NCBI GenBank assembly: GCA_000565255.1 | Contig: ASRH01000004.1 | Span: 159,689-223,688, forward strand | Length of the DNA: 64,000 nucleotides | Source: Candidatus Aramenus sulfurataquae | GTDB taxonomy: Archaea > Thermoproteota > Thermoprotei_A > Sulfolobales > Sulfolobaceae | Reading direction: 5' to 3' | Shown here: one piece after another, positions 47,880 through 56,560 of the stretch | Layout of the letters: each line of letters begins with the position of its first letter | Numbering within the stretch: the first letter of the stretch is position 1 | Program-made: the position numbers and the translations under genes | The notes under the pieces: generated by a model | The model's database searches: none | The model's input: only the letters and a program-made list of their open reading frames with translations | What the model was told of the DNA's origin: nothing

Positions 47880-48570
47880 CTATAACCATTCCGTCGTTAG
47901 CTAATTTAACTCTATCTTTTACAATTTCTACAATTTCTTTCTCCTTTTGTGCAGGTATATGAGTTAATACGAGTCTCTCGCTACTGAATAGGGAGATCGC
48001 AGTTGGAATGGCAGTGTGGCCGAACTTCTCGCACCCAGAAAGGCAAGACGCCTCGTGTATTATTAAGTCAGCGTCCTTGGCCTCATCTAGGATTTCCTTA
48101 CAAGGCTCTGAGGTGTCTCCGGAGTACAATACCTTTTTGCCTTCACCCTTTATCACGTATGAGACCGCGTAGATCTTGTGGCAGGCCCTTACCGAGTAAA
48201 TTTGCAAATCCCCTATAGTTGATCTGGGCAAAGGGCTCTCTACAACCTCAGCGTCTACGTCGTTTCCCAGTTCCTTAAAGTCCCTTAGGAGCCTTGAAAA
48301 GCCAGGAGGGGAGAACACTTTTACCTTAGGCAGTCCATTTACCTGCCTCTGCACTAAGTGCTCAAACACGCCATTTACATGGTCTATGTGCAAGTGGGTT
48401 ACAAATATAGCGTCTACGTCGAACTTTCCTATGTCCTCCAGCTTGAAATTGGCCCCCGTGCCTAGGTCAAAAAGGACCTTAGTACCTTTAGATTCCACTA
48501 GGATTGACGACTTCATCCTCCTACTGCCAAACGACGCTCCAGATCCCGTACCTAAAAACGTTATTTTCAT
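47872..48570 (-). CDS. Metallo-beta-lactamase-fold hydrolase, RNase Z-like
   Basis: The protein has the MBL zinc motif THLHIDH, plus FLGTGSGASFGSRRMKSS at the start, YSGDTSE and LTHIPAQ. The N-terminus and size (232 residues) fit RNase Z/ElaC relatives, but the exosite arm is not evident, so it may process another phosphodiester or ester substrate. Confidence 0.75.
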   Translation of the reverse strand: MKITFLGTGSGASFGSRRMKSSILVESKGTKVLFDLGTGANFKLEDIGKFDVDAIFVTHLHIDHVNGVFEHLVQRQVNGLPKVKVFSPPGFSRLLRDFKELGNDVDAEVVESPLPRSTIGDLQIYSVRACHKIYAVSYVIKGEGKKVLYSGDTSEPCKEILDEAKDADLIIHEASCLSGCEKFGHTAIPTAISLFSSERLVLTHIPAQKEKEIVEIVKDRVKLANDGMVIDV

Positions 48571-48668
48571 GCGTCGTCCCTCTCGTCAGCGTCGGGTATA
48601 TCGCAAAGGCCTACGCATTTGTACTCCTTTTTCTTTTCCTTCTTCTTGTTCTCACTTTTCTTGGACAA
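48567..48668 (-). CDS. Possible 33-residue lysine-rich peptide with CVGLC
   Basis: A TTG-started frame encodes a lysine/glutamate-rich half, then YKCVGLCDIPDADERDDA. It begins 17 bases inside the ribokinase gene and its TGA overlaps the ATG of the MBL gene (ATGA). It fills the gap between these genes exactly. The Cys pair and coupling are suggestive, but coding is unproven. Confidence 0.4.
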   Translation of the reverse strand: MSKKSENKKKEKKKEYKCVGLCDIPDADERDDA

Positions 48669-49503
48669 ACTCCTTCACCTCCTCCCACCTTGGCCCCAGA
48701 GCGCCTAATTGAGTAACGGAATAGGAAGCTATCTTAACGGCGTACTCTACTGCGTCCTCTATGTCGTAACCCTTTTCCAGGAAAAAGGCAAGGGATGCGT
48801 TGAACACGTCTCCAGCGCCAGTAACGTCAACCACCTTTACCTTAGGCGCGGATATGAGGACTCTTTTCCCCCTTGTGGCTATCACAGCACCTCTCTCCCC
48901 TAGTGTGACTATAACTGCAGTCTTAACTCTTTTTAAGAGCTCATTTAGTCCAAAGTCAAGGTCGTCGGATGAGGTAAGCTGTTTAAACTCTATCTCGTTT
49001 GGAGTTAAGATGTCCACGTAATCTAGGATCGAGACATCCTCTAAGTAGGCTGGGGCAGGGTTCAAGATCCTCAGCCCTTGAAACTCCTTTAACGCCTTCC
49101 TTACTACTCTTTCCCTGATTTCTAGCTGGGTCAGCAAAACGTTTCCCTCAAGGTCTACAACGTCCTCCTCGTCAAGCAAGTAATTAGCTCCCCTGTTGAC
49201 AACAATAGAGCTTTCCCCAGTTTCGTCGAGGAAAATGTAGGCATTTCCCGTGTTACCTTCCTTCACTTTTACCCTGCTGGCGTCAACGTTTTCCTCCTTC
49301 CAGAAGGAGAAGGCCCTCTTCCCGTACTCGTCGTTCCCTACAGCGCCAATAAAAGAGACCTCACCTCCTAGCCTAGCCGCAGACACTGCCTGGTTTGACC
49401 CCTTGCCTCCGTGTTTGATTAATATCTCGTCGCAGAACACCGTTTCTCCGGGCTGAGGGAGCCTCTTTAGCCTTATGAAGAAGTCAACGTTGTAACTACC
49501 CAC
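48652..49503 (-). CDS. Ribokinase-like PfkB kinase
   Basis: The 283-residue kinase has [20 protein letters not shown], the GGKGSNQAVSAARLGG motif, NPAPAYL, TPNEIEF and the catalytic DVTGAGDVFNAS. It most resembles ribokinase. The GTG start trims the first strand residues; codons for TIQVV lie upstream in frame but without a standard start. It overlaps thiDN by eight bases. Confidence 0.85.
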   Translation of the reverse strand: MGSYNVDFFIRLKRLPQPGETVFCDEILIKHGGKGSNQAVSAARLGGEVSFIGAVGNDEYGKRAFSFWKEENVDASRVKVKEGNTGNAYIFLDETGESSIVVNRGANYLLDEEDVVDLEGNVLLTQLEIRERVVRKALKEFQGLRILNPAPAYLEDVSILDYVDILTPNEIEFKQLTSSDDLDFGLNELLKRVKTAVIVTLGERGAVIATRGKRVLISAPKVKVVDVTGAGDVFNASLAFFLEKGYDIEDAVEYAVKIASYSVTQLGALGPRWEEVKEFVQEK

Positions 49504-50722
49504 TACCTGGATCGTTTGCTACCACCTCTATGAGCCCCCTTATCTCTTCAATGGAGTCAGCCACAATGACTGCCTTCCCTTTCCTTAATACCACGTTAGC
49601 GTTTATACCGCTGTCCGAGATCTTGATTACTCCCCTTTCAGCCATTTTAAGTAGCCTGTCTGACATAGAGAAGGAGATGCCCACCCTCTTTCCCACGTCT
49701 CTAAGCACTTCAGTGACCAGGTTAGTGTAGTAGTTCACCACAATGGGCCCGTCCACCTTTATCCAGTCAATGTATCTTATTATCCCCCCGGCCAAGGTAG
49801 CCACTTCGCCGTAGCTAGTCATTACTCCAAGGTTGAGCTTTTCCTCCGGGTCTATGAGCTTCTTAGTTACCTCCTTGTTTTCCTCTAAGTACTCCACCAG
49901 TTTCTCTGCTTCTTCCCTAGCTCTCTCCCTCTCTACCTCTATCTCCGTGGGCGCAAAGGGGTCTGCTGGACCGTGGCCCTTGCCTAAATCCAAGGAGAAC
50001 TTTATTGCCTTAGTGACGAAGTCCTTTGCTTCTAAAATCGCTCTCTTTAGCTCGTAACCCTTGGCCAAGAAAGCTGTAATTGAGGCAGAGAATATGTCGC
50101 CAGTGCCGTGGGTGTTCTTGGTCTTTATTTCCTCCCCTTTAAGCTCTATTTCCTCCCCGTCTATTATTGCGTAATCTACCCCTCCAAGAGCAGATCCTCC
50201 CTTGACTACGACGTTAGCTGAGAAGGTCTTGTAGAATTCCCTGGCTGAGTTTCTCAAGTCCTCAAGGCTTTCTACCTTCTTTCCTAAAATTTTCTCTACC
50301 TCGTACTTGTTAGGGGTAACAACTGTGGCTAGGCGTATTAACTCCTTTACTGCTGGTATTACGTCCTCCGTCACTAGGGGATCTCCGGACTTCGCCACCA
50401 TTACGGGATCGTAAACTAGGCCTAGCTTATACTCCTTAACTTTCCTTGCAACTAGGCTTATTACCCCCTTTGAGGCGAGCATTCCAGTTTTGGCGAACTT
50501 CGGTTCCAAGTCCTTCATCACAGCGTCGAATTGAGCTTCTATGAAGTCCAGGGGGACCTCTAGGATCTTTGTTACTCCCAAGGTATTCTGGGCAGTTAAC
50601 CCAGTTATAACCGTCGTGCCAAAGACGCCTAGTGCAGTAAAGGTCTTCAGGTCAGCCTGGAGGCCTGCTCCTCCCCCGGAGTCGCTTCCGGCAATGGTCA
50701 GCACTACGGGCCTCTTTCTCAT
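49496..50722 (-). CDS. thiDN: ThiD-ThiN fusion, HMP-P kinase and thiamine-phosphate synthase
   Basis: Residues 1-260 form a ThiD hydroxymethylpyrimidine (phosphate) kinase with [35 protein letters not shown] and [12 protein letters not shown]. Residues about 285-408 form the ThiN domain that in archaea replaces ThiE ([34 protein letters not shown]). The fusion is common in archaea and completes thiamine monophosphate assembly. Confidence 0.93.
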   Translation of the reverse strand: MRKRPVVLTIAGSDSGGGAGLQADLKTFTALGVFGTTVITGLTAQNTLGVTKILEVPLDFIEAQFDAVMKDLEPKFAKTGMLASKGVISLVARKVKEYKLGLVYDPVMVAKSGDPLVTEDVIPAVKELIRLATVVTPNKYEVEKILGKKVESLEDLRNSAREFYKTFSANVVVKGGSALGGVDYAIIDGEEIELKGEEIKTKNTHGTGDIFSASITAFLAKGYELKRAILEAKDFVTKAIKFSLDLGKGHGPADPFAPTEIEVERERAREEAEKLVEYLEENKEVTKKLIDPEEKLNLGVMTSYGEVATLAGGIIRYIDWIKVDGPIVVNYYTNLVTEVLRDVGKRVGISFSMSDRLLKMAERGVIKISDSGINANVVLRKGKAVIVADSIEEIRGLIEVVANDPGSG

Positions 50723-50752
50723 AGGCTATTTAGTGACGTGAGAAAATAAAAA

Positions 50753-51355
50753 TCATCTCTTGTTTGGGCACATTATGGAAAACTGACAGTACTTGCACTC
50801 CCATTGAAATCTTGGAGAAGGGTTCTTATCTAAAGTCTGCTGAACTAAGTTTACGATCGAGGCCTCGTCCATGGGCTCGTTGACCTCGTACTCCGTGAAC
50901 CTATCCGGGGTTACGTAGAACAGTATCCCTTTCTTGGCGTTAAACAGCCACAAGTAGATCCTGAGTTGCATGACGTGGTGAGTGTGGGGTATTCCTGCGT
51001 CGCTTCTCGAACTCTTTATTTCCACAATAGTCCTCTCGCCGTCCTTCTCTAGCATTATGTCGCACCTTCCCTTTATTTTCACCTCTTTCCCTACGCTGAT
51101 TACCTTCTCTGCCTCCACCTCGCTCCTTACGTTGTACCCCTCGATTTGGATGACCGACTCGAGACCCCTATGAACTAGTTCGCCTAAAATAGTGGCTGGG
51201 GTAAGGGCTTGGCTAACCGCCACCTCCCTGTACTTTTTCTCGTACTCCGTTTTTAGTGGGCACCTCACGAGGTCGGTGACGTAAAAGGTGTTCTCCTCCC
51301 TCTGGTGGGCTAGGAAGTCCTGCAATTTCATCTTAGCTAGGAGCTCAACTATCAT
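50753..51355 (-). CDS. cas4: Solo Cas4-type exonuclease (SSO0001-like)
   Basis: Cas4 is a PD-(D/E)XK nuclease with an iron-sulfur cluster. This 200-residue protein has cluster cysteines C32 (VRCPLK) and C187, C190, C196 (CKYCQFSIMC), and active-site H62, D99, E112 and K114 (KGRCDI, IVEIKSS), plus Q130. The spacing is nearly that of S. solfataricus SSO0001. No CRISPR array or other cas gene is in the window. It overlaps the GT2 gene by 11 bases. Confidence 0.87.
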   Translation of the reverse strand: MIVELLAKMKLQDFLAHQREENTFYVTDLVRCPLKTEYEKKYREVAVSQALTPATILGELVHRGLESVIQIEGYNVRSEVEAEKVISVGKEVKIKGRCDIMLEKDGERTIVEIKSSRSDAGIPHTHHVMQLRIYLWLFNAKKGILFYVTPDRFTEYEVNEPMDEASIVNLVQQTLDKNPSPRFQWECKYCQFSIMCPNKR

Positions 51356-52532
51356 CTATCCTCGCCGTAATGCCTCCAGTCCTCTCAGTTTTGATCCACG
51401 TCTTGGGGAACTTGGAGACCTCCATGAACATGGCGAAAAGGTTAAGGAGTGCCACGAAGTTCATGTAGACGATAGACAGGAAGGGGAAGGCGAACTCTAT
51501 TAAGTGTTTTCTGGAGATCATGATGGCGAGGACTAGGGAGGTAAATGAGGCAAGCGAGACTATGGCTGTAACAAAAAGGTATACCTGCGAGGGGTAGAGT
51601 ATTACTAGGGAGTAGTTAGCTAAGCTCAGTACCATGAAGATCGGACTCGCGACAATCAACATCGCGTCTATAAGCTTTGGGTCAAGTCTAATCTTGTCCA
51701 CTTTTAACGACACCTCGAAGTGGCCCCTATACCACCTTAGCCTCTGCTTTATTAGCGCCTTTAAACTAGTAGGCACTTCTCTCCAAGCAATCACGTTAGG
51801 GGAATAGACTATCTTATATCCCCTAGAGGTTATCTTTAGGCTCAAGTCCAGGTCCTCCGTCAGCGTGTATTCATTCCACAAGCCCACGTCCTCAAGCACG
51901 GACCTCTTTATGAAAGTACAAGTTCCCTCTAGGGGGACAAAAAGATTGAGCCTCGCCCTCCCAGTGATGGAGTATTCATAAAAGAGCTCCTCCAATGAGG
52001 CAAACCTAGCCACTACGCTCTCTCGGACGTTAATTGGGACGAGTCTACCTTGGAGCGCCCCTACGTTACTGTCGTTGAGGAACTTCGAGGCTGCGTAGGA
52101 AAGCGCGTCTAGCCTTGGAACGGTGTCTGCGTCGTAAATGCCTATAATCTCTCCTCGAGCAATCCTTAACGCGTAATTCAAAGCCCTGCTTTTCCCGTTT
52201 GGTACGGGAGAGGGCTCTAGGTGGACGCACTTGACGTTATCGTATGTCATCTCGTAGTTCTTGCACACTCCGAGGGTGTTGTCAGTTGAACCGTCCTCTA
52301 CTACTATGATCTCCACCTTTGACCTATCGTATTCTTGATTTTCCAGCCTGTCCAAGAGCCTTCCTAGTACCTTCTCCTCGTTCTTTGCTGGTATTATTAT
52401 TGAGAACGAGGGGCCAGAACTAACCTTATTTTCGTTGGTGTTCCACGTAATACCAAGGAAGGCAAAAAAGGAATTGTAAACACTCCACGCAGAAACTAGC
52501 AAACTCACTGCGACTATCAGATAATCCAACAT
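51345..52532 (-). CDS. Membrane GT2 glycosyltransferase (cellulose synthase-like)
   Basis: A first helix is followed by a processive-type GT2 domain: FSIIIPAKNEEKVL, VVEDGSTDNTLG, IYDADTVPRL, TLTEDLDLSL and the KQRLRWYRGH (QxxRW) motif. Three or four helices close the 395-residue protein. It probably builds a surface or N-linked glycan. Agl3 lies just downstream on the same strand's upstream side, supporting this. Confidence 0.85.
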   Translation of the reverse strand: MLDYLIVAVSLLVSAWSVYNSFFAFLGITWNTNENKVSSGPSFSIIIPAKNEEKVLGRLLDRLENQEYDRSKVEIIVVEDGSTDNTLGVCKNYEMTYDNVKCVHLEPSPVPNGKSRALNYALRIARGEIIGIYDADTVPRLDALSYAASKFLNDSNVGALQGRLVPINVRESVVARFASLEELFYEYSITGRARLNLFVPLEGTCTFIKRSVLEDVGLWNEYTLTEDLDLSLKITSRGYKIVYSPNVIAWREVPTSLKALIKQRLRWYRGHFEVSLKVDKIRLDPKLIDAMLIVASPIFMVLSLANYSLVILYPSQVYLFVTAIVSLASFTSLVLAIMISRKHLIEFAFPFLSIVYMNFVALLNLFAMFMEVSKFPKTWIKTERTGGITARIDDS

Positions 52533-52620
52533 TAACCTATTACTCTACAGCTTTTTATTTATGCTTAGTTCACGCCTAAGACAAAAAGAAGAAGAATTGT
52601 TTGAGGTATTATCTTCTCTT

Positions 52621-53778
52621 CTAACGTCTCCACTTTGTCTTTGGCATTATTACGTGCTTGAACCTAGACAACCTCTCCTTATAGGGCAACAGATCCTCTA
52701 TCATTGCCTTGGCTTCGTCTTTCAAGTTCTTCTTTGGGTAGAACCCTAGGCTCGGCAAGACCTTGATCTCAGGGTTGTAGTAGTGTTCCTCTGCCTCAAC
52801 CCTTGGGTTTTCCACGTTCTGTATCCTTGTTTCTATTCCTAGACTCTCCGCAGCCGCCTTAACGATCTCGGCTATCTTCCTGACGCTGTATATCTCTGCA
52901 AACTGGTGGACTAGTCTATATTCTCCCTGGTTTGGCGGATGCTCAATCAAGAGCCTCAGTGCCTCCATGCTGTCCTCTAAGGATATGAATCCCCTGATTT
53001 GTCCTCCTTTACCATATGGGGTCAAAGGTAGACCTAGGATAGCCTCCACGCAAAACCTGTTCACCACGGTCCCCCATGTCTCGTCGAAGTCGAACCTAGT
53101 CCTAAGGCTCTCGTTTACGATCTCCTGAGTTCTCGTTCCATACACTGGGCCCTGCATTATGTCGGTTACCGTAATCCCAAACAAAGAGTTGAAGTAAAGC
53201 AAGAGGTCGGTGTCAAATATCTTTGACCAATGGTATACTGACCCTCCCCATCTGGGGAATACTATCTTGTCCTTCTTTCCCTTTATCTCAACTTCTACGA
53301 AGGGACTTTCCGGTATGTCGAAGTTTGGAGTGCCGTACTCTCCCATTGTACCCATCTTCAGAATGTGTATGGTTGGATCGACTTCCTTTATTGCGTAAAC
53401 TAACTTGACCGTACTGCTCAAGTTGTTCTCCAAGGTGTAAACTGCGTGCTTGTAGTCCTTCATAGAGAATGGGGCAGATCTCTGCTCAGCGAAGTGGACT
53501 ACCACGTCTGGCTTATGCCTTCTGAGGACCTCCTTTAGGAACTCGTAGTCGTTGACGTCCCTGACGTAGAAGTTGATGTCTATTCCCAAGTGCTTTTTTG
53601 CCTCCTTTACCCTGTCCTCTGGATTAGGTAGCGGAAAAGCGGAGTCTGCCCCTACCTCTTCCGAGAACGTCCTAGTTGAGAGATTGTCAATACCAATTAC
53701 CTCGTGTCCCCTGGCGCCTAGCCTAAGCGCTAGGGGCCAGCCCAAGTAGCCGTCTATACCGAGTATGAGAACTTTCAT
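52621..53778 (-). CDS. agl3: UDP-sulfoquinovose synthase Agl3
   Basis: Agl3 makes UDP-sulfoquinovose from UDP-glucose and sulfite for the N-glycan of Sulfolobus S-layer proteins. It is an SQD1-type SDR with VLILGIDGYLGWPLALRLGARGHEV, FAEQRSAPFSM, the catalytic KMGTMGEYGTP region and YHWSKIFD (YxxxK), and QGPVYGTRT. Length 385. No sulfur-donor gene adjoins it. Confidence 0.92.
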   Translation of the reverse strand: MKVLILGIDGYLGWPLALRLGARGHEVIGIDNLSTRTFSEEVGADSAFPLPNPEDRVKEAKKHLGIDINFYVRDVNDYEFLKEVLRRHKPDVVVHFAEQRSAPFSMKDYKHAVYTLENNLSSTVKLVYAIKEVDPTIHILKMGTMGEYGTPNFDIPESPFVEVEIKGKKDKIVFPRWGGSVYHWSKIFDTDLLLYFNSLFGITVTDIMQGPVYGTRTQEIVNESLRTRFDFDETWGTVVNRFCVEAILGLPLTPYGKGGQIRGFISLEDSMEALRLLIEHPPNQGEYRLVHQFAEIYSVRKIAEIVKAAAESLGIETRIQNVENPRVEAEEHYYNPEIKVLPSLGFYPKKNLKDEAKAMIEDLLPYKERLSRFKHVIMPKTKWRR

Positions 53779-53830
53779 CTCTTTATCTCTAGAACGCAGA
53801 TATTAAAATTTGGGCATAATATCTAACATT

Positions 53831-54739
53831 ATGATTTTGGTGGGCGTAGACGCTGGAGGTACCTCCACGGGAGCCCTAGCGTACACGTGTGAAGGTAAGT
53901 TAATAGGATATCACGTTAGCGGTCCAGGAAACTACCACAACGTGGGCCTCGAAAGGGCTCTAAAGAACATAAAGGAGGCCATATTTCACGCTACTAATAA
54001 CGAGACCCCAGACGTGGTCTGTATAGGCTTAGCCGGCCTTGACTCAAGACACGACTATGAGGTTCTCTCAAGGGCACTCTACGGCATAGGAAAAAAAGTA
54101 ATCATAGAGCACGACTCCTTCATAGCTCTTTACGCTGAGACCAGGGGGAAACCCGGAGTTATAACCATAGCTGGGACAGGGAGCGTAGTGGTGGCATACG
54201 ACGGTAAGAAAAGGTACAAGTACGGGGGAGAAGGTTGGCTATTGTCGGACGACGGTTCTTCTTACTGGATGGGTAGGAAAGCCTTGAGAACGTTAACTAA
54301 GATGCTTGACGGGAGGATGGAGATGACCAAAATGGGAGAGATGTTGCTTAAGGAGATGAAAATAAGGGACCTTGACGACTTGATTAAGTGGGCCTATCAT
54401 GAAGGACACAAGGTTAACGAGATTGCTGGCCTAGCAAAGGTTGTGGATAGGGCGGCCTCAGAGGGAGACGCTATAGCTAAGGAGATAATATACAACGCCG
54501 CTAAGGAGCTGTCGTCTATTACCATCTATGCCTCGAGAAAGATATCAGAGAGGAAGGCCTACCTCTCGGGAGGTATTTTCTCCTCTGAACTCTACTTGAA
54601 GTACTTCATTGACTTCTTGAGCGAGGCTGGTATTGAGGGAAAATTAAGCAGGATGCCTGCTGAATACGGAGCGGTCCTCTTGGCGTTTAAAGAGGCTAAG
54701 TGTAGAAGTGAACCGGAAGAGCCACCCCTTCACTTCTAG
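53831..54739 (+). CDS. ATP-dependent hexokinase (BadF/ROK-like, ST2354 type)
   Basis: The protein closely resembles the broad-specificity hexokinase of S. tokodaii, which phosphorylates glucose, glucosamine and related sugars. It has VGVDAGGTSTGALAY (phosphate 1), GPGNYHNVGL, IAGTGSVVVAYDG, GGEGWLLSDDGSSYWMGRKAL and YLSGGIFSS. The ATG at 53831 is preferred to the TTG at 53810 because the family starts directly at the strand ILVGVDAGG. It converges on the gamma-glutamyltransferase gene with a 44-base overlap. Confidence 0.9.
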   Translation: MILVGVDAGGTSTGALAYTCEGKLIGYHVSGPGNYHNVGLERALKNIKEAIFHATNNETPDVVCIGLAGLDSRHDYEVLSRALYGIGKKVIIEHDSFIALYAETRGKPGVITIAGTGSVVVAYDGKKRYKYGGEGWLLSDDGSSYWMGRKALRTLTKMLDGRMEMTKMGEMLLKEMKIRDLDDLIKWAYHEGHKVNEIAGLAKVVDRAASEGDAIAKEIIYNAAKELSSITIYASRKISERKAYLSGGIFSSELYLKYFIDFLSEAGIEGKLSRMPAEYGAVLLAFKEAKCRSEPEEPPLHF

Positions 54740-56126
54740 GGTCAGCTACGGCAACGTATTTGTTCCCTTTCTTCTTCATAGCTTGAACTATCCCCACTTG
54801 GTCGGATAGGTGCCCCACACTTACGAGACCATCGCTTATTTCGGCCTCTGCGATGACCTTGTCGCCTAGGTACATGAACCTTGGTGCAGCCACAGCTTCG
54901 TCTATTTCCATGCCGAAGTCAACATAGTTCTCTAGGACTTCCGCGTGTATCTGGGGCCTCAGATCTGCGCCTGCGCAACCTATTATTATAGTCTCCTCGT
55001 CCCTCTCCGCCAGGAGGATTGAGAGCGTGTGCATAGGCCTCTTTCTGCCCTCGGGCTTGTTTGGTCCAGCAGTAAAGCCGTGTCCCCTGTTATTGAACAC
55101 TACGCCCTCAACCATGATCCCGGAACCAAAGGAATGGAAGAGGCTCTGCACAAAGCCCACTTCGTTCTCCCCGTCTCCTACCACGAAAAAGGTAGTGTCG
55201 CCATCCCTTACCTCTGAGATGGGAGGCATGGAGCTCACCCTTCTCCTTAAGTAGTCCTCATCTAGGAGGAACTTGGGCACTTCGTAGAACCTCGGGTCTG
55301 CCACGTACTTGTTTCTGTCCTCGTAAGCCAAGGCAGAGAGTTCTACGTGCCTCTTTATCCTTTCGCGGTCGTTGAAGGGCCTCTCGTTTATCCCAGAGAT
55401 CTCCACCATCTTTAACAACTGCAAGGTTGTGACGCCCTGAGAGTTGGGCGGAATCTCGTAAAGCGTGTAACCCCTGTAAGTTGCGGTCAACGGCTTAACC
55501 CTCTCTCCCCTAAACGAGGAGAAGTCCTCCACCTCCATGGGACTTCCCTCCCTCCTAAGCCCTTCTACTAGCCTCTCGGACACGCTCTCGTAAAAGCTCC
55601 TTGGGTCCTTAGCCACCTCTTTTAGGATTTTACCAAGTTTTGGAATCTTAATTACGTCAGAAAACGACTTGCCACCAAACGTCGCGTTCCACTCGGCGTT
55701 CCCAGAGTAACCCTTGATAGCTTTGTGTAAGCTTCTGCCCACGTTAAAGCCGTCGGTAGCCAGCTTTATTGCAGGGTATAGGAGTTCCTCGTAGGGTTTC
55801 GTAGTGAACTCTTGGAGGAAGTCCCACAAGTCCACTAGACCCGGGACTACTATGGAGTTAACGTCCCTGGCGCCTATCCTATTAGCCTTTAGTCCCTTGG
55901 GGGCCCACCCTGACGCGTTATAGGCTATTATTCCCTCAGGGGTCTTAGCTAATAGGAACCCGTCCCCTCCTAGCCCACTGGTGTGGGGCATTACTACTGA
56001 CAGGACTGCGCTCACAGCTATGCTAGCGTCGAAGGCGTTCCCTCCGCCCTCCAATACCTTTGCTCCCACGTAGCTGGCTAAGTAGTTCTGCGTAGCCACG
56101 ACTCTTTTGCCGGAAGCTGAGATCAT
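54696..56126 (-). CDS. ggt: Gamma-glutamyltransferase family protein
   Basis: An Ntn-hydrolase precursor of 476 residues. The large-subunit part has GGNAFDASIAVSAVLSVVMPHTSGLGGDGFLL. The self-cleavage site is the Thr pair in VRDGDTTFFVVGD. The small subunit shows FNNRGHGF and PNKPEGRKRPMHTLSI. No signal peptide is visible, so it is probably cytoplasmic. Substrate may be glutathione-like or another gamma-glutamyl compound. Confidence 0.88.
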   Translation of the reverse strand: MISASGKRVVATQNYLASYVGAKVLEGGGNAFDASIAVSAVLSVVMPHTSGLGGDGFLLAKTPEGIIAYNASGWAPKGLKANRIGARDVNSIVVPGLVDLWDFLQEFTTKPYEELLYPAIKLATDGFNVGRSLHKAIKGYSGNAEWNATFGGKSFSDVIKIPKLGKILKEVAKDPRSFYESVSERLVEGLRREGSPMEVEDFSSFRGERVKPLTATYRGYTLYEIPPNSQGVTTLQLLKMVEISGINERPFNDRERIKRHVELSALAYEDRNKYVADPRFYEVPKFLLDEDYLRRRVSSMPPISEVRDGDTTFFVVGDGENEVGFVQSLFHSFGSGIMVEGVVFNNRGHGFTAGPNKPEGRKRPMHTLSILLAERDEETIIIGCAGADLRPQIHAEVLENYVDFGMEIDEAVAAPRFMYLGDKVIAEAEISDGLVSVGHLSDQVGIVQAMKKKGNKYVAVADPRSEGVALPVHFYT

Positions 56127-56163
56127 ATACGTTTTTTAAACTACGGCTAATAAATACTTCAAG

Positions 56164-56526
56164 TTGGAAATACCAGAGGATGTTAAAAAAAGTTTGGACG
56201 AAGGGAAGTGCGTAGTGTGCTGTGATAACGTAGTGGTGTGTATGACCGAGGACTACCCGAGGGTTCCAAACCCACCAGTTGACATTGAGGTGGACAGGGA
56301 AGGTAAGGAGATCGTGCTAAGGAACATTGTAAAGGACGACGTTAACAACCCCCTTTACCTAGAGTACTACGTAGACAAGAACTTCGTCCAAAAAGTGAGC
56401 GAGCTTGGGTTCATAAGGGTAGTGTTTGTAGCTAAGGACTTCTCAGAAGAGGGCAAACTAGACGTCAAGTTAAACAGGGAAGACCTCCTCTTGATAAGGA
56501 GAGAGGTCGGTCTTGGCTCCTTTTAG
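56164..56526 (+). CDS. Hypothetical protein upstream of tmcA
   Basis: A 120-residue protein with a cysteine-rich N-terminal stretch (CVVCCDNVVVC) and otherwise beta-rich sequence (VDIEVDREGKEIVLRNIVKDD). TTG start. It is divergent from ggt and 34 bases ahead of tmcA, with which it may share a transcript. No family is recognised. Confidence 0.55.
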   Translation: MEIPEDVKKSLDEGKCVVCCDNVVVCMTEDYPRVPNPPVDIEVDREGKEIVLRNIVKDDVNNPLYLEYYVDKNFVQKVSELGFIRVVFVAKDFSEEGKLDVKLNREDLLLIRREVGLGSF

Positions 56527-56560
56527 CAGAACCTATAAGTCATCCAACTAATTATAACTC

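Noticed and set aside
50753..51355. CRISPR-Cas locus around cas4
   Set aside because: No array, leader or other cas gene is visible anywhere in the window.
52561..52749. 62-residue plus-strand frame
   Set aside because: Mostly antisense to the 3' end of agl3, with no motif or promoter.
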